DNA of 64,000 bases from Siphonodentalium dalli (lineage: Eukaryota; Mollusca; Scaphopoda; Gadilida; Siphonodentaliidae), in contig CP136063.1 of NCBI GenBank assembly GCA_032622095.1, positions 29,576,987 through 29,640,986 on the forward strand. Reading direction: 5' to 3'. Below, in pieces: positions 1-11,711 of this stretch (positions are counted from its first letter, which is position 1; every line of letters begins with the position of its first letter). The notes beneath the pieces are model-generated. The model was not told the DNA's origin and searched no databases. It saw only the letters and a program-made list of their open reading frames with translations. Position numbers and translations under genes: made by a program.

Positions 1-196
1 TGTTATCCAGTCGATGAAACCTGACTACATGTATATATACAACGATTCACACCGGTGGAGTATCCGTACCAATTCGAGAAATCATTTACTCACTTCGAGT
101 TTTCTGAGAAACAAAAGATGATCCAAACTGCATGTGGATCGCCCGTTTCAATGTGATGTGTTCCAGAAATAATTTAATTTTCACTCGAGTAGCCTG
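1..196 (+). pseudogene. Decayed C2H2 fingers upstream of the first array
   Basis: Fragments of finger-coding sequence (GEKSFTHS-like and linker-like stretches) can be followed here, but stops and shifts break the frame. The stretch at about 130-196 is close to that at 1475-1550, just after the stop of the following ORF. The same decayed repeat therefore flanks the intact array on both sides. This is either the eroded upstream end of the array or the end of a neighbouring copy cut by the window edge. Confidence 0.6.
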
Positions 197-1504
197 ATGA
201 CAACCAAGATAACCCACGCGGGAGATCGGCCGTATCAATGTGATGTGTGCGAGAAATCATTTACTCACTCAGGTCACCTGACTACACATACCAGGGTCCA
301 CACGGGTGATCGGCCGTACCAATGTGATGTGTGCGAGAAATCATTTGCTCACTCGAGTGATCTGACGAAACATAAGAAGATCCACACAAGAGACCGCCCG
401 TATCAATGCGATATGTGCGAGAAATCATTTACTCTGTCGAGTAACCTGACTTCACATAAGAGAATCCACACAGGTGATCGGCCGTATCGATGTGATTTGT
501 GTGGGAAATCATTTACTCAGTCGAGTAACCTGACTTCACATAAGAGAATCCACACAGGTGATCGGCCGTATCGATGTGATGTGTGTGGGAAATCATTTAC
601 CCAGTCGAGTTCTCTGGTTACACATAAGAGGATCCACACGGTGGATCGCCCGTTTCAATGTGTTGTGTGCGAGAAATCATTTAATCAGTCGGGTCAATTG
701 GCTAAACACAAGAAGAACCACACCGGGGATCTCCCGTATTGCGATGTGTGTGAGAAATCATTTACTCAGTCGAGTTATCTGGCAACACATAAGAGGATCC
801 ACGCGGGGGATCGCCCATATCAATGTGATATGTGCGAGAAATCATTTACTGCGTTTGGTAACCTGACTTCACATTGGAGAATCCACGCGGGCGATCGCCC
901 ATATCAATGTGATGTGTGTGAGAAATCATTTACGCATTTGCAAAATCTGACTACACATAAAAGGATCCACACAGGGGATCGTCCATATCAATGTGATATG
1001 TGCGAGAAATCATTTAAGCATGCGAGCCACTTGACTTCACATAGGGGAATCCACGCGGGTGATCGCCCGTATCAATGTGATGTGTGTGAGAAATCATTTA
1101 CTCTTTTGCAAAATCTGACTACACATAAGAGGATCCACACAGGGGATCGTCCATATCAATGTGATATGTGCGAGAAATCATTTATTCAGTCGAGTCACCT
1201 GACTAGACATAAGATGATTCACACGGGTGATCGCCCGTATCAATGTGATATGTGCGAGAAATCATTTATTCAGTCGAGTGACTTGGCGAAACATAAGAGG
1301 ATCCACACGGGTGATCGCCCGTATCAATGTGATTTGTGCGAGAAGGTATTCGCACAGTCGAGTAGTCTGGCTGCACATAAAATGATCCACACTGAGGACT
1401 ATCCGTATCAATGCGATATATGCGAGAAATCATTTACACAGTCGACGTTTCTGACGAAACATAAAATGACCCACACTGCATGTGGATCGCCCGTATCAAT
1501 GTGA
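197..1504 (+). CDS. C2H2 zinc-finger protein, 15 tandem fingers
   Basis: A 435-residue ORF made almost wholly of C2H2 fingers of the pattern CxxCxKSFxxxxxLxxHxxxH, joined by TGDRPYQ linkers. This is the classical DNA-binding poly-finger type, so a nuclear DNA-binding role is expected from the family. I count 15 fingers. Finger 7 lacks one residue just before its first Cys (PYCDVC for PYQCDVC), which slightly shortens its linker. Fingers 8-9 and 10-11 look like a recent two-finger duplication. There is no KRAB, BTB, SCAN or ZAD domain. The first Met lies in a linker-like segment, so the true start is probably in an upstream exon or has been lost. The C-terminus ends abruptly after finger 15 where the next finger decays. 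It is an intact array, but it may be a gene fragment. Confidence 0.8.
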   Translation: MTTKITHAGDRPYQCDVCEKSFTHSGHLTTHTRVHTGDRPYQCDVCEKSFAHSSDLTKHKKIHTRDRPYQCDMCEKSFTLSSNLTSHKRIHTGDRPYRCDLCGKSFTQSSNLTSHKRIHTGDRPYRCDVCGKSFTQSSSLVTHKRIHTVDRPFQCVVCEKSFNQSGQLAKHKKNHTGDLPYCDVCEKSFTQSSYLATHKRIHAGDRPYQCDMCEKSFTAFGNLTSHWRIHAGDRPYQCDVCEKSFTHLQNLTTHKRIHTGDRPYQCDMCEKSFKHASHLTSHRGIHAGDRPYQCDVCEKSFTLLQNLTTHKRIHTGDRPYQCDMCEKSFIQSSHLTRHKMIHTGDRPYQCDMCEKSFIQSSDLAKHKRIHTGDRPYQCDLCEKVFAQSSSLAAHKMIHTEDYPYQCDICEKSFTQSTFLTKHKMTHTACGSPVSM

Positions 1505-1740
1505 TGTGTTCCAGAAATAATATTTTCGCTCGAATAGCCTGATGACAGTCAAAATGATCCAGACGGGAGACTGCCCATATCAATGCGATGTGTGCGAGAA
1601 CTGACTGATGACAGTCAAAATGATCCAGACGGGAGACTGCCCATATCAATTCGATGTGTGCGAGAACTGATAATTTATTCAGTCGTATGACCTGACGGAA
1701 CAAACTGGGACCCACACCAGGGATCGCCCATAACATTATT
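1505..1740 (+). pseudogene. Decayed 3' fingers of the first array
   Basis: Linker and finger stubs (PYQCDVCEN followed by TGA) continue after the stop of the 15-finger ORF. A short unit is repeated at 1551-1605 and 1616-1670, each ending in the same in-frame TGA. The repeats show the array once extended further and that the decayed form was then duplicated. Confidence 0.65.
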
Positions 1741-2292
1741 TACAAGTCCAAGGGGAGTAGGAGGTAAACCACATTTTTCTTTTGTAGTTTTGTTTCTTTC
1801 TGATTATTTATGGGGAGGATTTATGTAATTATTTCTAGAGTGGTGCATACTTCTCACTCTTGGGCATTTTGAGAAATCTAAGATGGGCACCGGATATCGA
1901 TATTTTAGATAATCGGTTAATAACTTTCACGAATTATTCCACCCACTTCGAATTCCAAAATGACCTGGAGATAAAATGATCCAGACGGGAGACTGCCCAT
2001 ATCAATGCGATGTGTGCGAGAACTGATCATTTATTCAGTCGAATGACCTGACGGAACACACCAGTTGGGACCCACACCAGGGATAGCCCATAACATTATT
2101 TACAAGTCCAAGAGGAGTAGGAGGTAAACCACATTATTCTTTTGTAGTTTTGTTTCTTTCTGATTATTTATGGGGAGGATTTCTGTAATTATTTCTAGAG
2201 TGGTGCAGACATCTCACTCTTGGGCATTTTGAGAAATCCAAGATGGCGTCCAAGATGGGCACCGGATTTCGATATTTTAGATAATCGGTTAA
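1616..2292 (+). repeat. Direct duplication of decayed finger plus downstream flank (offset 360 bp)
   Basis: Two copies, about 1616-1920 and 1974-2292, each contain the decayed finger, the shared TACAAGTCCAAG segment (1741 and 2101), a T-rich stretch and an end at GATAATCGGTTAA. They differ by scattered substitutions and an 11-bp insertion near 2246. The second copy ends at the TTAA where a MITE-1 arm begins. Confidence 0.8.
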
Positions 2293-2455
2293 AGGTGGAT
2301 TATCTCTGTAAACATGTATTATATAGTTATCGGGGTATAAAATAATAGATCTGAATCGAAGACTCCTGCTCAGAAATGCTTCTGTAGATTAATATTAATT
2401 TTATTTCGAATATTTTCTACTCTAAGAAGGTGTAGTTGTTTAGCTAAGAATTCCA
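2293..2455 (-). mobile_element. MITE-1 right-arm fragment
   Basis: Starts with AGGTGGATTATCTCT after a TTAA at 2289-2292 and follows the MITE-1 right arm in reverse. It stops inside the arm. See the complete copy at 29900-30423 for the family description. Confidence 0.8.
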
Positions 2456-2844
2456 AATGACCTGCAGACAAACGAGATGCCACGAAAATTTCACAACGTC
2501 GGCAACAATTCGTTTGAAGTTTGGGAAGTCGGAACGATGGTTTTATGTTTTCCAACTTTTGTAATGTTACTTTGTGTACCATTATGTGGCCCAAGACGGT
2601 CAAATATAATAATTTGGAATATCCATTAGTTGATCTAAATTATCGCTATTATGATCCCTGTCACCCAATCTCTAGCCAACTTGCGCATAACAAGTGTCGT
2701 GCAACTTGTGCATATAAGTCATACATTTGCCGGGAAAGTTCCCGGTTCTGAACGTGTTTCATTCCCGGTTCTTGTTTTTTTTAATTCCCCAGCATATATT
2801 AAACTCTAGACAAGAGCTATATTTTAGGAATTAGTAAATCCGAG
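2456..2844. other. No gene recognised
   Basis: Short ORFs only, none with recognisable motifs. It is AT-rich spacer before the tandem array. Confidence 0.5.
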
Positions 2845-3194
2845 ATGGTAGGTGATATTCATGACCGCCTAATTAATATCTAATGTACCTATGGTAGGTG
2901 ATATTCATGACCGCCTAATTAATATCTAATGTACCTATGGTAGGTGATATTCATGACCGCCTAATTAATATCTAATGTACCTATGGTAGGTGATATTCAT
3001 GACCGCCTAATTAATATCTAATGTACCTATGGTAGGTGATATTCATGACCGCCTAATTAATATCTAATGTACCTAATTAATATCTAATGTACCTAATTAA
3101 TATCTAATGTACCTAATTAATATCTAATGTACCTAATTAATATCTAATGTACCTAATTAATATCTAATGTACCTAATTAATATCTAATGTACCT
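2845..3194 (+). repeat. Two-stage tandem array: 5 x 46 bp then 6 x 20 bp
   Basis: Five perfect or near-perfect 46-bp units start at 2845, 2891, 2937, 2983 and 3029. Each ends in the 20-mer AATTAATATCTAATGTACCT. From 3075 that 20-mer alone is repeated six times to 3194. The short array is thus the 3' part of the long unit, amplified separately. The uniformity indicates a recent expansion. Confidence 0.95.
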
Positions 3195-3920
3195 ATTTTT
3201 GGTTCTTGGATGGATGTAAACTCCAAAAGAGTTGCAGTTTCCTTATAACATGCGTGCTATACAATTGGAAGCAAATTTTATTAGTATGAGGGTTAGGGGA
3301 CTTTAAAATATACAGACATAACAAACTCCAAGGAGAATTGTTCGCTCCCATTCGTTAGTGATACTATTTGTGTAAATATATATGCAGCAAATAATAATGA
3401 TGAGTATAAGATATTTGACAATTAGGGAATTAAAGCCATAATATGCATTGACATGGTTCATTTTTTCCTTCAGCAAAATGTTATTTGCTGACTCAACACA
3501 AACGAAAGTGTGGATGATCATCAAATAAATCTTAGTGTTATTTTCATTGCTGGGTATTGAATCTAACAGAACATGCAAACAATTTATAATTGTTTCTAAT
3601 GATAGCTTCATAAATAGTATGCGTTAGTTTCAATGCATGTAAGAAAATTCTAAAATATATTAAAAATATAGTTACATAAATAAATACAAATAAAACATAA
3701 TATATTCCCAATAAGTAGTGGACAACTTCATGGTGAAACCTCACCAATACATGTAAATGTAAAAAGTCTATGTGTTTATTGCTTGCTTCCCTATATTGTT
3801 TCAGTCGTTTCTTGTTTCCATGTTATGTAGTGATGTTTTTATTCAATTACATTTGATATTTTAATTTGATTTATTTCATTCATGATTTATTCCTATGCGA
3901 TCAAAATGGTTGGAAACTAA
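3195..3920. other. AT-rich spacer, no gene recognised
   Basis: Short open frames on the minus strand give hydrophobic, low-complexity translations expected from AT-rich DNA. I see no conserved motif. Confidence 0.5.
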
Positions 3921-4076
3921 CATTTGTAATCAAAAAGTAATCGATTACATTTACTAAAGTAATTGTAATCGTAATTGATTACATTGGGGAAAAAGTAATC
4001 AGTAATCGTAATCATGTAAATCAAAAGTAATTGTAATCGTAATCGATTACATTTGCATGTAATCGCCCCAACCCTG
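3921..4076. mobile_element. hAT-like element terminus with GATTAC repeats
   Basis: Repeated GTAATCGATTAC palindromes (about 3937 and 4039) are followed by an end reading TGTAATCGCCCCAACCCTG. Its reverse complement, CAGGGTTGGGGCG, resembles hAT-type termini. No matching left end was found, so this is a fragment. The superfamily call rests on the terminus alone. Confidence 0.45.
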
Positions 4077-4249
4077 GTCCCGCAGGCCCATAAAACCTCT
4101 AAAATGTCAATATTGTGTATACAAAATAATTCGCATTATTATAGGTAATTTGATATGTCATATTCGAAACCTGTACATGAAGTCAGAACTGTCTGACTTA
4201 CTACTGATTTGAGAAATTATTTCTCCCGAGTTTGCAAAACATCAGAATA

Positions 4250-5150
4250 ATATACGTGTACACATCGTGTAATAATGTACACATTATGTAATAATATACA
4301 CCTCATGTAATAATATACACACCATGTAATATACACCTCATGTAATAATATACACACCATGTAATATACACCTCATGTAATAATATACACACCATGTAAT
4401 ATACACATCATGTAATAATATACACATCGTGTAATATACACATCGTGTAATATACACACCATGTAATAATATACACACCATGTAATATGCACATCATATA
4501 ATATTATACACATCGTGTAATATACACACCATGTAATAATATACACACCATGTAATATGCACATCATGTAATATTATACACATCGTGTAATATACACATC
4601 ATGTAATAATATACACACCATGTAATATACACATCATGTAATAATATACACACCATGTAATATACACATCATGTAATAATATACACATCGTGTAATATAC
4701 ACACCATGTAATAATATACACACCATGTAATATGCACATATAATATTATACACATCGTGTAATATACACATCATGTAATAATATAGACATCGTGTAATAA
4801 TATACACACTGTGTAATAATATACATATCGTAATGATATACACATCATGTAATATTATACACATCGTGTAATATACACATCATGTAATAATATACACACC
4901 GTGTAATATACACACCATGTAATACTATACACACCATGTAATACTATAGACACCATGTACTAATATACACATCATGTAATAATATACACACAGTGTAATA
5001 ATATACAAATCATGTAATAATATACACATCATGTAACAATGTACACACCGTGTAATATACACACCATGTAATACTATACACACCATGTAATAATATAGAC
5101 ACCATGTACTAATATACACATCATGTAACAATATACACATCGTGTAATAT
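4250..5150. repeat. Minisatellite of about 18-21 bp (TAATATACACACCATG type)
   Basis: About 900 bp of imperfect repeats of TAATATACACACCATG/TAATATACACATCATG, with unit lengths varying from about 17 to 21 bp. Open frames crossing it encode only MCILHGVYIIT-type repeats and are artefacts. The same repeat re-appears as short runs at 5728-5780 and 6361-6415 inside the following 633-bp units. Confidence 0.95.
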
Positions 5151-6985
5151 AAAGTTATTATACAATGTTGTGTACAGTATGTGCTTTTCTTGTACGAGTC
5201 CAGGTTGTGGTGAAAAGTCATATTGGACGAGACACGCCAGTGTCGAGTCCAATATGACTTTTCACCACAACCTGGACGTGTACAAGAAAAACTCATACTG
5301 TACACAATATTGTATAATGACATTTTAATTATCCATCTGTATGTTTATCCAAATTTTGAAAATAAAACCTTTGTGGTTATTTTTGGTATTTGTCGGCACT
5401 TAATTCTCTATAAAAGCCTGTACCGTATATTGATCATCAGAAAGCATGATTTGGAAAAGTAAACACGGAAGTGAGAAAAAACTCAATGCGGAAGTGAAAC
5501 GTCTGCTAAAATCCATCAATGTTGCGCGCGCATCACAATTTCACCGATTCATTTCGCAATAGAGTTAATTCGTGACGTCACGGAGTCCAATATGAAAAGT
5601 CATATTGTACAGTCGGGAGTCCAATATGACTTTCGGGAGTCCAATATGACTTTTTCCAGGACTATCACGTGGCGGCTTTTGTCCAATCGGAAATGGTGTT
5701 AGTTAAGGGTTGGATAATAATAATAATATATACACCATGTAATAATATACACACCATGTAATAATATGCACATCATGTAATATAAAGTTATTATACAATG
5801 TTGTGTACAGTATGTGTTTTTCTTGTACGAGTCCAGGTTGTGGTGAAAAGTCATATTGGACGAGACACGCCAGTGTCGAGTCCAATATGACTTTTCACCA
5901 CAACCTGGACGAGTACAAGAAAAGCTCATACTGTACACAACATTGTATAATGACATTTTTATTATCCATCTGTATGTTTATCCAAATTTTGGAAATTAAA
6001 CTTTTGTGGTTATTTTTGGTATTTGTCGGCACTTAATTCTCTATAAAAGCCTGTACCGTATATTGATCATCAGAAAGCATGATTTGGAAAAGTAAACACG
6101 GAAGTGAGAAAAAACTCAATGCGGAAGTGAAACGTCTGCTAAAATCCATCAATGTTGCGCGCGCATCACAATTTCACCGATTCATTTCGCAATAGAGTTA
6201 ATTCGTGACGTCACGGAGTCCAATATGAAAAGTCATATTGTACAGTCGGGAGTCCAATATGACTTTCGGGAGTCCAATATGACTTTTTCCAGGACTATCA
6301 CGTGGCGGCTTTTGTCCAATCGGAAATGGTGTTAGTTAAGGGTTGGATAATAATAATAATATATACACCATGTAATAATATACACACCATGTAATAATAT
6401 GCACATCATGTAATATAAAGTTATTATACAATGTTGTGTACAGTATGTGTTTTTCTTGTACGAGTCAAGGTTGTGGTGAAAAGTCATATTGGACTCGACA
6501 CGCCAGTGTCGAGTCCAATATGACTTTTCACCACAACCTGGACGAGTACAAGAAAAACTCATACTGTACACAACATTGTATAATGACATTTTTATTATCC
6601 ATCTGTATGTTTATCCAAATTTTGGAAATTAAACTTTTGTGGTTATTTTTGGTATTTGTCGGCACTTAATTCTCTATAAAAGCCTGTACCGTATATTGAT
6701 CATCAGAAAGCATGATTTGGAAAAGTAAACACGGAAGTGAGAAAAAACTCAATGCGGAAGTGAAACGTCTGCTAAAATCCATCAATGTTGCGCGCGCATC
6801 ACAATTTCACCGATTCATTTCGCAATAGAGTTAATTCGTGACGTCACGGAGTCCAATATGAAAAGTCATATTGTACAGTCGGGAGTCCAATATGACTTTC
6901 GGGAGTCCAATATGACTTTTTCCAGGACTATCACGTGGCGGCTTTTGCCCAATCGGAAATGGTGTTAGTTAAGGGATGGATAATA
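5151..6985 (+). repeat. Three tandem 633-bp units, each with a long hairpin
   Basis: Matching points at 5161, 5794 and 6427 give an exact 633-bp period. Each unit has (1) an inverted repeat with about 75-bp arms around a short loop (about 5153-5325, 5786-5958 and 6419-6591), (2) an about 370-bp body with TGACGTCA and a CAATATGAC(TTTT) motif repeated in both orientations, and (3) a run of the preceding minisatellite. The units are nearly identical, so the array is young. One loop has already changed (GGACGAGACACG against GGACTCGACACG). ORFs across the hairpin arms are mirror images of each other and not genes. It could be an amplified foldback element. Confidence 0.9.
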
Positions 6986-7365
6986 ATAACATATACATAG
7001 TGGATGTAAAATTTTATCATCTGGTATTCTTTGTTTTATTATGCACGTTTTATCAATTATGTATACAACAGTCAAAATGTTTAAATATAATGTGAATATT
7101 ACTTTGGAATAAACGTATTTTATGGTGAAATTTGAATTTCCTAACAGCTTGGAAATGACGGTCTCTCCCTTCTACAATATACGAGCGTTGTCCACTGTTA
7201 TTGATCTATAATGAACTCAAACAAACTGGTATTTTATCAATTTCGTCACAGCAATAAAATAGTCTTTTTCCTTTGGCGAAATAACCGGCAATTTCAAATA
7301 ATTGACCCAAAACCATATTTTGCTCAATTCCTCCCCAAGGCAAGAACAAATATAAAAACTCATTC
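6986..7365. other. No gene recognised
   Basis: AT-rich sequence with one 62-codon frame that shows no domain. Nothing supportable. Confidence 0.5.
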
Positions 7366-7561
7366 AAGATGGATTATCTCATTATATAAATTTTTTTAAA
7401 TAGTTGCGTGTGTATAAAATAATAAATATGATAATGACCCCTGCCCGGAAAGGCTTATATAAATTAATATTGATTTTATTTCGAATATTTTATTTGGACC
7501 GTTTATTTGTCTATTTTTATAACAAACCATTCGGGTGATACCACATTGTGGCATAGTGTAT
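7366..7561 (+). mobile_element. MITE-1 left-arm fragment, degenerate
   Basis: AGATGGATTATCTC followed by recognisable left-arm sequence, including the TTTTATTTCGAATATT block and the segment that encodes the shared minus-strand frame. It is more diverged than the other copies. Confidence 0.75.
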
Positions 7562-7666
7562 TAGGCTTTTCCTATATATTGGGTATATAAAATAATGGTA
7601 GTAAAATAATGAAGTAAAACTGTCATAATGATAAGAGTTCATAAAATTGCAGTGATAGTTTGTTAA

Positions 7667-8230
7667 AGGTGGATTATCTCTTTAAATAACAAATTTTAAA
7701 TAGTTGCGTGGGTATAAAATAATAGATATGAACTGAAGACCTATGTCCGGAAAAGCTCTATCAATTAATTTTGATTTTATTTTGAATATTAAATCGGGCC
7801 CGTTTATGTTACTATTTTTAGAACCGACCATTCGGATGAGACCGTATTGCGATATAGAGCACTGGGCTGTTCCTACGGCTACGCAACGAATGTCAAATAC
7901 CACATATTGGTTGTTTGTATTGTTTTGTTCCACAGATATAAGCGCTAATAAGTATAATTAACGTTTATATGGAGGTATGTAAATTTCTCAAAAGCGCACA
8001 ATCGAGCGTTTATTTGTGACAAAATTGCACAATATAATTTCTGGTCTCTGTTAACAGTAACCACTATTGTTCGTTAGCTGAGCAAACACACCTTTTTAGA
8101 CCAGAAAATATTCGAAATAAAATTAATATTAATCGATAGAAGCATTTCCGGACAGGAGTCTTCGATTCAAATCTAATATTTTATACCCCGGCAACTATAT
8201 AATAAATGTTTACAAAGAGATAATCCACCT
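7667..8230 (+). mobile_element. MITE-1, complete copy
   Basis: A 564-bp element bounded by AGGTGGATTATCTCTTT and its inverse, with TTAA on both sides (7663-7666 and 8231-8234). The first and last 130 bp or so form long imperfect terminal inverted repeats. This copy carries an extra insert of about 46 bp near the centre (7968-8013), shared only with the copy at 20513. TTAA duplication plus an AGG start fits the Kolobok/T2-type MITE signature; piggyBac also uses TTAA. Confidence 0.9.
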
Positions 8231-8325
8231 TTAAGAGATTATTGTGTATGTGTATATTAATACATAAGAGATTTTGGGTTGAGCTTTCATATATACATAT
8301 ATGTGCATGTATATTTTTGTTTTGT

Positions 8326-8493
8326 TTTAACCACTATTGTTCGTTACCTAAACAAATAGACCTTTTTAGACCAGAACACATTCGAAATTTATTATCGATA
8401 GAAGTATTTCCTGACAGGAGTCTTCGATTCAGATCCACTATGTTATACCCCGCCAATTATATAACTACATATTTACAAAGTGATAATCCACCT
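8326..8493 (+). mobile_element. MITE-1 right-arm fragment
   Basis: Follows the right arm from ACCACTATTGTTCGTTA to GATAATCCACCT, with numerous substitutions and a deletion in the AATTAATATTAATCG block. It is flanked by ATAA instead of TTAA, so it is an old or broken copy. Confidence 0.8.
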
Positions 8494-8519
8494 ATAATTG
8501 GTCGCATGAACATAAATAC

Positions 8520-11332
8520 CACTGGGGCTCAAAGATTCCTCTGGAATCGGATCTAACAGGTTCAAAGTCGGATCTAACAGATCTTTATTCCGGCCCCAAT
8601 TTGATCGGCTCCGATCCAATTCCGAGTTTAAACATTTTCCAGAAGTTTTTAACCGCGAAAGAAGCAGAAAAAATGACATAAAGGTGAGTTATAACGTGTA
8701 TACTTCAATGTATCTTGGTTCAGGATATGACACACCGACACAATCAATGACAATGACCCGCAACAAAGGTGTAAATGGTTGATTGACTTCAAACTCGAGC
8801 ACGTGCTTTTTTGTATGCATTTCCCATTGATATTTTAACCTGCATCTCCCGACTTGTTATTAACCTTTGTATGTGTCAAAACACACATAATCGGTTCTGA
8901 ATGAATTTAGTGTTTATCACATATCAAAATAAGCCCATAATTTTAGTTTTTGACCCAGTAATTACGATGTATAAGAAATATGACGAAAAATACTCCGACT
9001 CATCGGTGATTTGGTGGTTCGGATCAGGATCTAACAGGTTTCAAATACTCCGACCCTTACATGATCACCAGACCGATTCGCACTGTTTACGACCCCAATG
9101 CCACAGTGCAGTATAATTGAATATGCGCAATAGCATACATGATCTTATATCACCCGTTGTCAAAATTCTCGGGAAAATGTGTGCATATATAGGCTTACAT
9201 ACCAATTGATATGTCATGAACATAACTATAGAAGTCAATTTGGAGGGTCCAAGCACCCCCTTTGAATCAGACCAGAGACAAAATTATTCATAAATCCATT
9301 TGCATCCCCCCTTTTGAATCAAACCAAAACACCGCTTGAATCAAAGACCAAAGCGTTTGCATAATTTCATTCCCTCCTTGCACCAGTGTTCACACAGGGC
9401 CTATAAATGGCCTATTTATAAACCATGGTTCTATCTACCCGGTATGATAATATTCATATATTTTGAACCTGAAAATTGCACAAATATTAACTTCTAATGG
9501 TCTAACTCCAGACAAGTGCCCACGACTACGGGCAATAGACCAGGGCACACCGGGCAGACCATGGTTGTTCGGCCCGGTGTGAGAAAATTTTGAAAACTAA
9601 ACAAGGAAATAGCAAAATCCTAGCATCTAGACTTACCTCAAGCTTTTCTATCTTTGGAAATTTCAAACCTCATACTCTCACTTAGTTTGGAAATGTTGCA
9701 ACTGGATCATTTCAGTCAACAATTTTAACCAAATGTAGTAAAATATTGTTTTCGTAAATTCATTAGCAGTTTTTTATTGGCCACGCGGAGGGACCAGGAC
9801 ACACCAGGCCGACCATGCACGGTGACTTTTACTTTAAACATATTTTATTTGTAGAAATATACAAAAGGGATCGGGGCACAAGTTATTTCAACTTAGGTAG
9901 CCCCTCTCCCGTACAAAATTTTGTTATAAAATGACAAAAATGCGATAACAGAAACGTTTGTACATGGTGAGAAAACAATTTGAGTTTGCATTATGTCGAA
10001 TTTATTTATTACTTATCACAGCGTATACATGTGTTTATAGATAACCATTAGGACGAGCACAAATCTATGCATATACCTATATCTATTGTGATATTTGAGG
10101 ACGATGTGAAGTATAGGTTTCAAGGCTATATATGTATCAAACAATTGCCAGTAAGGTTAAGCTGATGCATGGCTCGGCCAGGTGTGCGAAAATTTTGAAA
10201 TCTGAACAAGAAAATCGCAAAATCCTAACATCTAGACTAGCATCAATCATTCATAGAGTTGGACATTTCAAACCTGACACCCGACTTAGGTTGAAAAATT
10301 TCAAACTGATGACAATTCCAGTGACAATTTTGATCAAATGTAGGACAATATTATTTTCTTATATTGACTAGAAGTTTTTGACTGGCCATGGGGAGGGACC
10401 AGGACACAAGCTTTCCAAGTGTTGGAATTTTCCAACCTGACACCCCCTAAGGTTGGAAATTTTCTAACTGATGGCCATTTCAGTCCAATATTTTTTACAA
10501 AAAGAAGGAAAATATGCAAATATTGGTCCAAAAACAATAAATTGTTTGAAAATCAAACTACAAGAACATTTAGTTGGTGTGAAATTTCCAACTATGTGGT
10601 TAATATGCCAGCCACAAAAATGTCAGATCTTCCAAGATATGAACACACTATCTTAAAGATAAATGTTACCAAAAGCACAATTTATAGTGTCAGGTATTCT
10701 AGCGACCAGAAAATGGATTATTTTAAATGAAAACGGCAAGATTCTGACACCCATGGCCAATGAGACATTTCAACAATTTCCAGAAAAAGAATTGACTTAT
10801 GTGTGTTAGAATCGGAGCCGATCAATTTCTACATATTGGGGTCGGAATATATCAAAATTAGGGTCGGAGCCGATGTTATACTTTTAAAATTAGTGTTTAA
10901 AACAAAAACTCATGACTAATTGTATTCATTTTTGTTTCAATATGCACTCGAACAGTAATAACACGTTATGCATAGGACTTTATTACCATACACATTTATA
11001 CCCATTCAATAATGACTTGAACCTCGGTGTTATGTTTTTCCCCATCGATTTTGACTGATCTGAGCTTAATTAAGGCGCATAAATGATATATATCTTTGCT
11101 AGACGTCATATACAGGTTCTTCGGGTTACTACAATCGAATTTCACTAATTGTATGTCAGGCCAATAGGCAATATAGTGTTCATACTTACCATTTTCAGAG
11201 ATTTGTTGTAAATAGTCACACAAACGCCGCCATTTTGGCATTAAAATCTTGTTTGAGTCGGAATCGAACTCCTGTTATATCCGATTTTGAACCTGTTAGA
11301 TCCGATTCCAGAGGAATCGTTGAGCCCCAGTG
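8520..11332. mobile_element. 2.8-kb TIR element with 5-bp target duplication
   Basis: The left end CACTGGGGCTCAAAGATTCC and right end (reverse complement CACTGGGGCTCAACGATTCC) match over about 61 bp with three differences. AATAC occurs directly outside both ends (8515-8519 and 11333-11337), a 5-bp target-site duplication. The TIR holds a short internal repeat, GGATCTAACAG. The interior has no transposase-like frame; the longest frames (103 and 81 codons) are unrecognised. It holds a diverged internal duplication (about 9560-9810 against 10160-10410). A CAC start with a 5-bp duplication is reminiscent of Transib-type elements, but the superfamily is not established. Confidence 0.85.
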
Positions 11333-11543
11333 AATACATAATAGTATTTATTAATTGCATAACATTGTAGTCAGAACAATATCCTTCGTAATCAGAGATA
11401 GCTGTCAATACGACGTCTGAAATGGAGATTATGATTTAGTTCACACGTTGCCTTATTAATTTCGTCACCCTGGCTGCACGGACGACACCCCCCCCCCGAT
11501 TTAATGTATGCCCTGTATAATAAATGTGACAAACAAGTCAGTA

Positions 11544-11709
11544 TCGTGTAAATGGAACAACGATGACGCCCAGTATTCGTTCTCGTGTAAATGGAACAAC
11601 GATCACGCCCAGTATTCGTTCTCGTGTAAATGGAACAACGATGATGCCCAGTATTCGTTCTCGTGTAAATGGAACAACGATGACGCCCAGTATTCGTTCT
11701 CGTGTAAAT
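11544..11709 (+). repeat. 39-bp tandem repeat, four units plus part
   Basis: Units start at 11544, 11583, 11622, 11661 and 11700 (partial), beginning TCGTGTAAATGGAACAACGA. The period is a multiple of three, so frames on both strands stay open. No start context or domain supports a gene. Confidence 0.95.
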
Positions 11710-11711
11710 CT

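Noticed and set aside
558-866. 102-codon frame overlapping the first zinc-finger ORF
   Set aside because: Alternative frame of a codon-repetitive finger array; stays open because the array repeats.
2845-3194. CRISPR-like repeat array
   Set aside because: Direct tandem repeats without spacers, in a eukaryotic context. The same holds for 11544-11709, 29113-29895 and 48525-49210.
4373-5323. Minus-strand frames with MCILHGVYIIT repeats
   Set aside because: They are translations of an 18-21 bp minisatellite and continue into hairpin arms; no independent coding signal.
5223-6669. Frames with SFSCTRPGCGEKSYWTRH on both strands
   Set aside because: The frames lie on the arms of perfect inverted repeats, so both strands give the same peptide; this is a palindrome effect.
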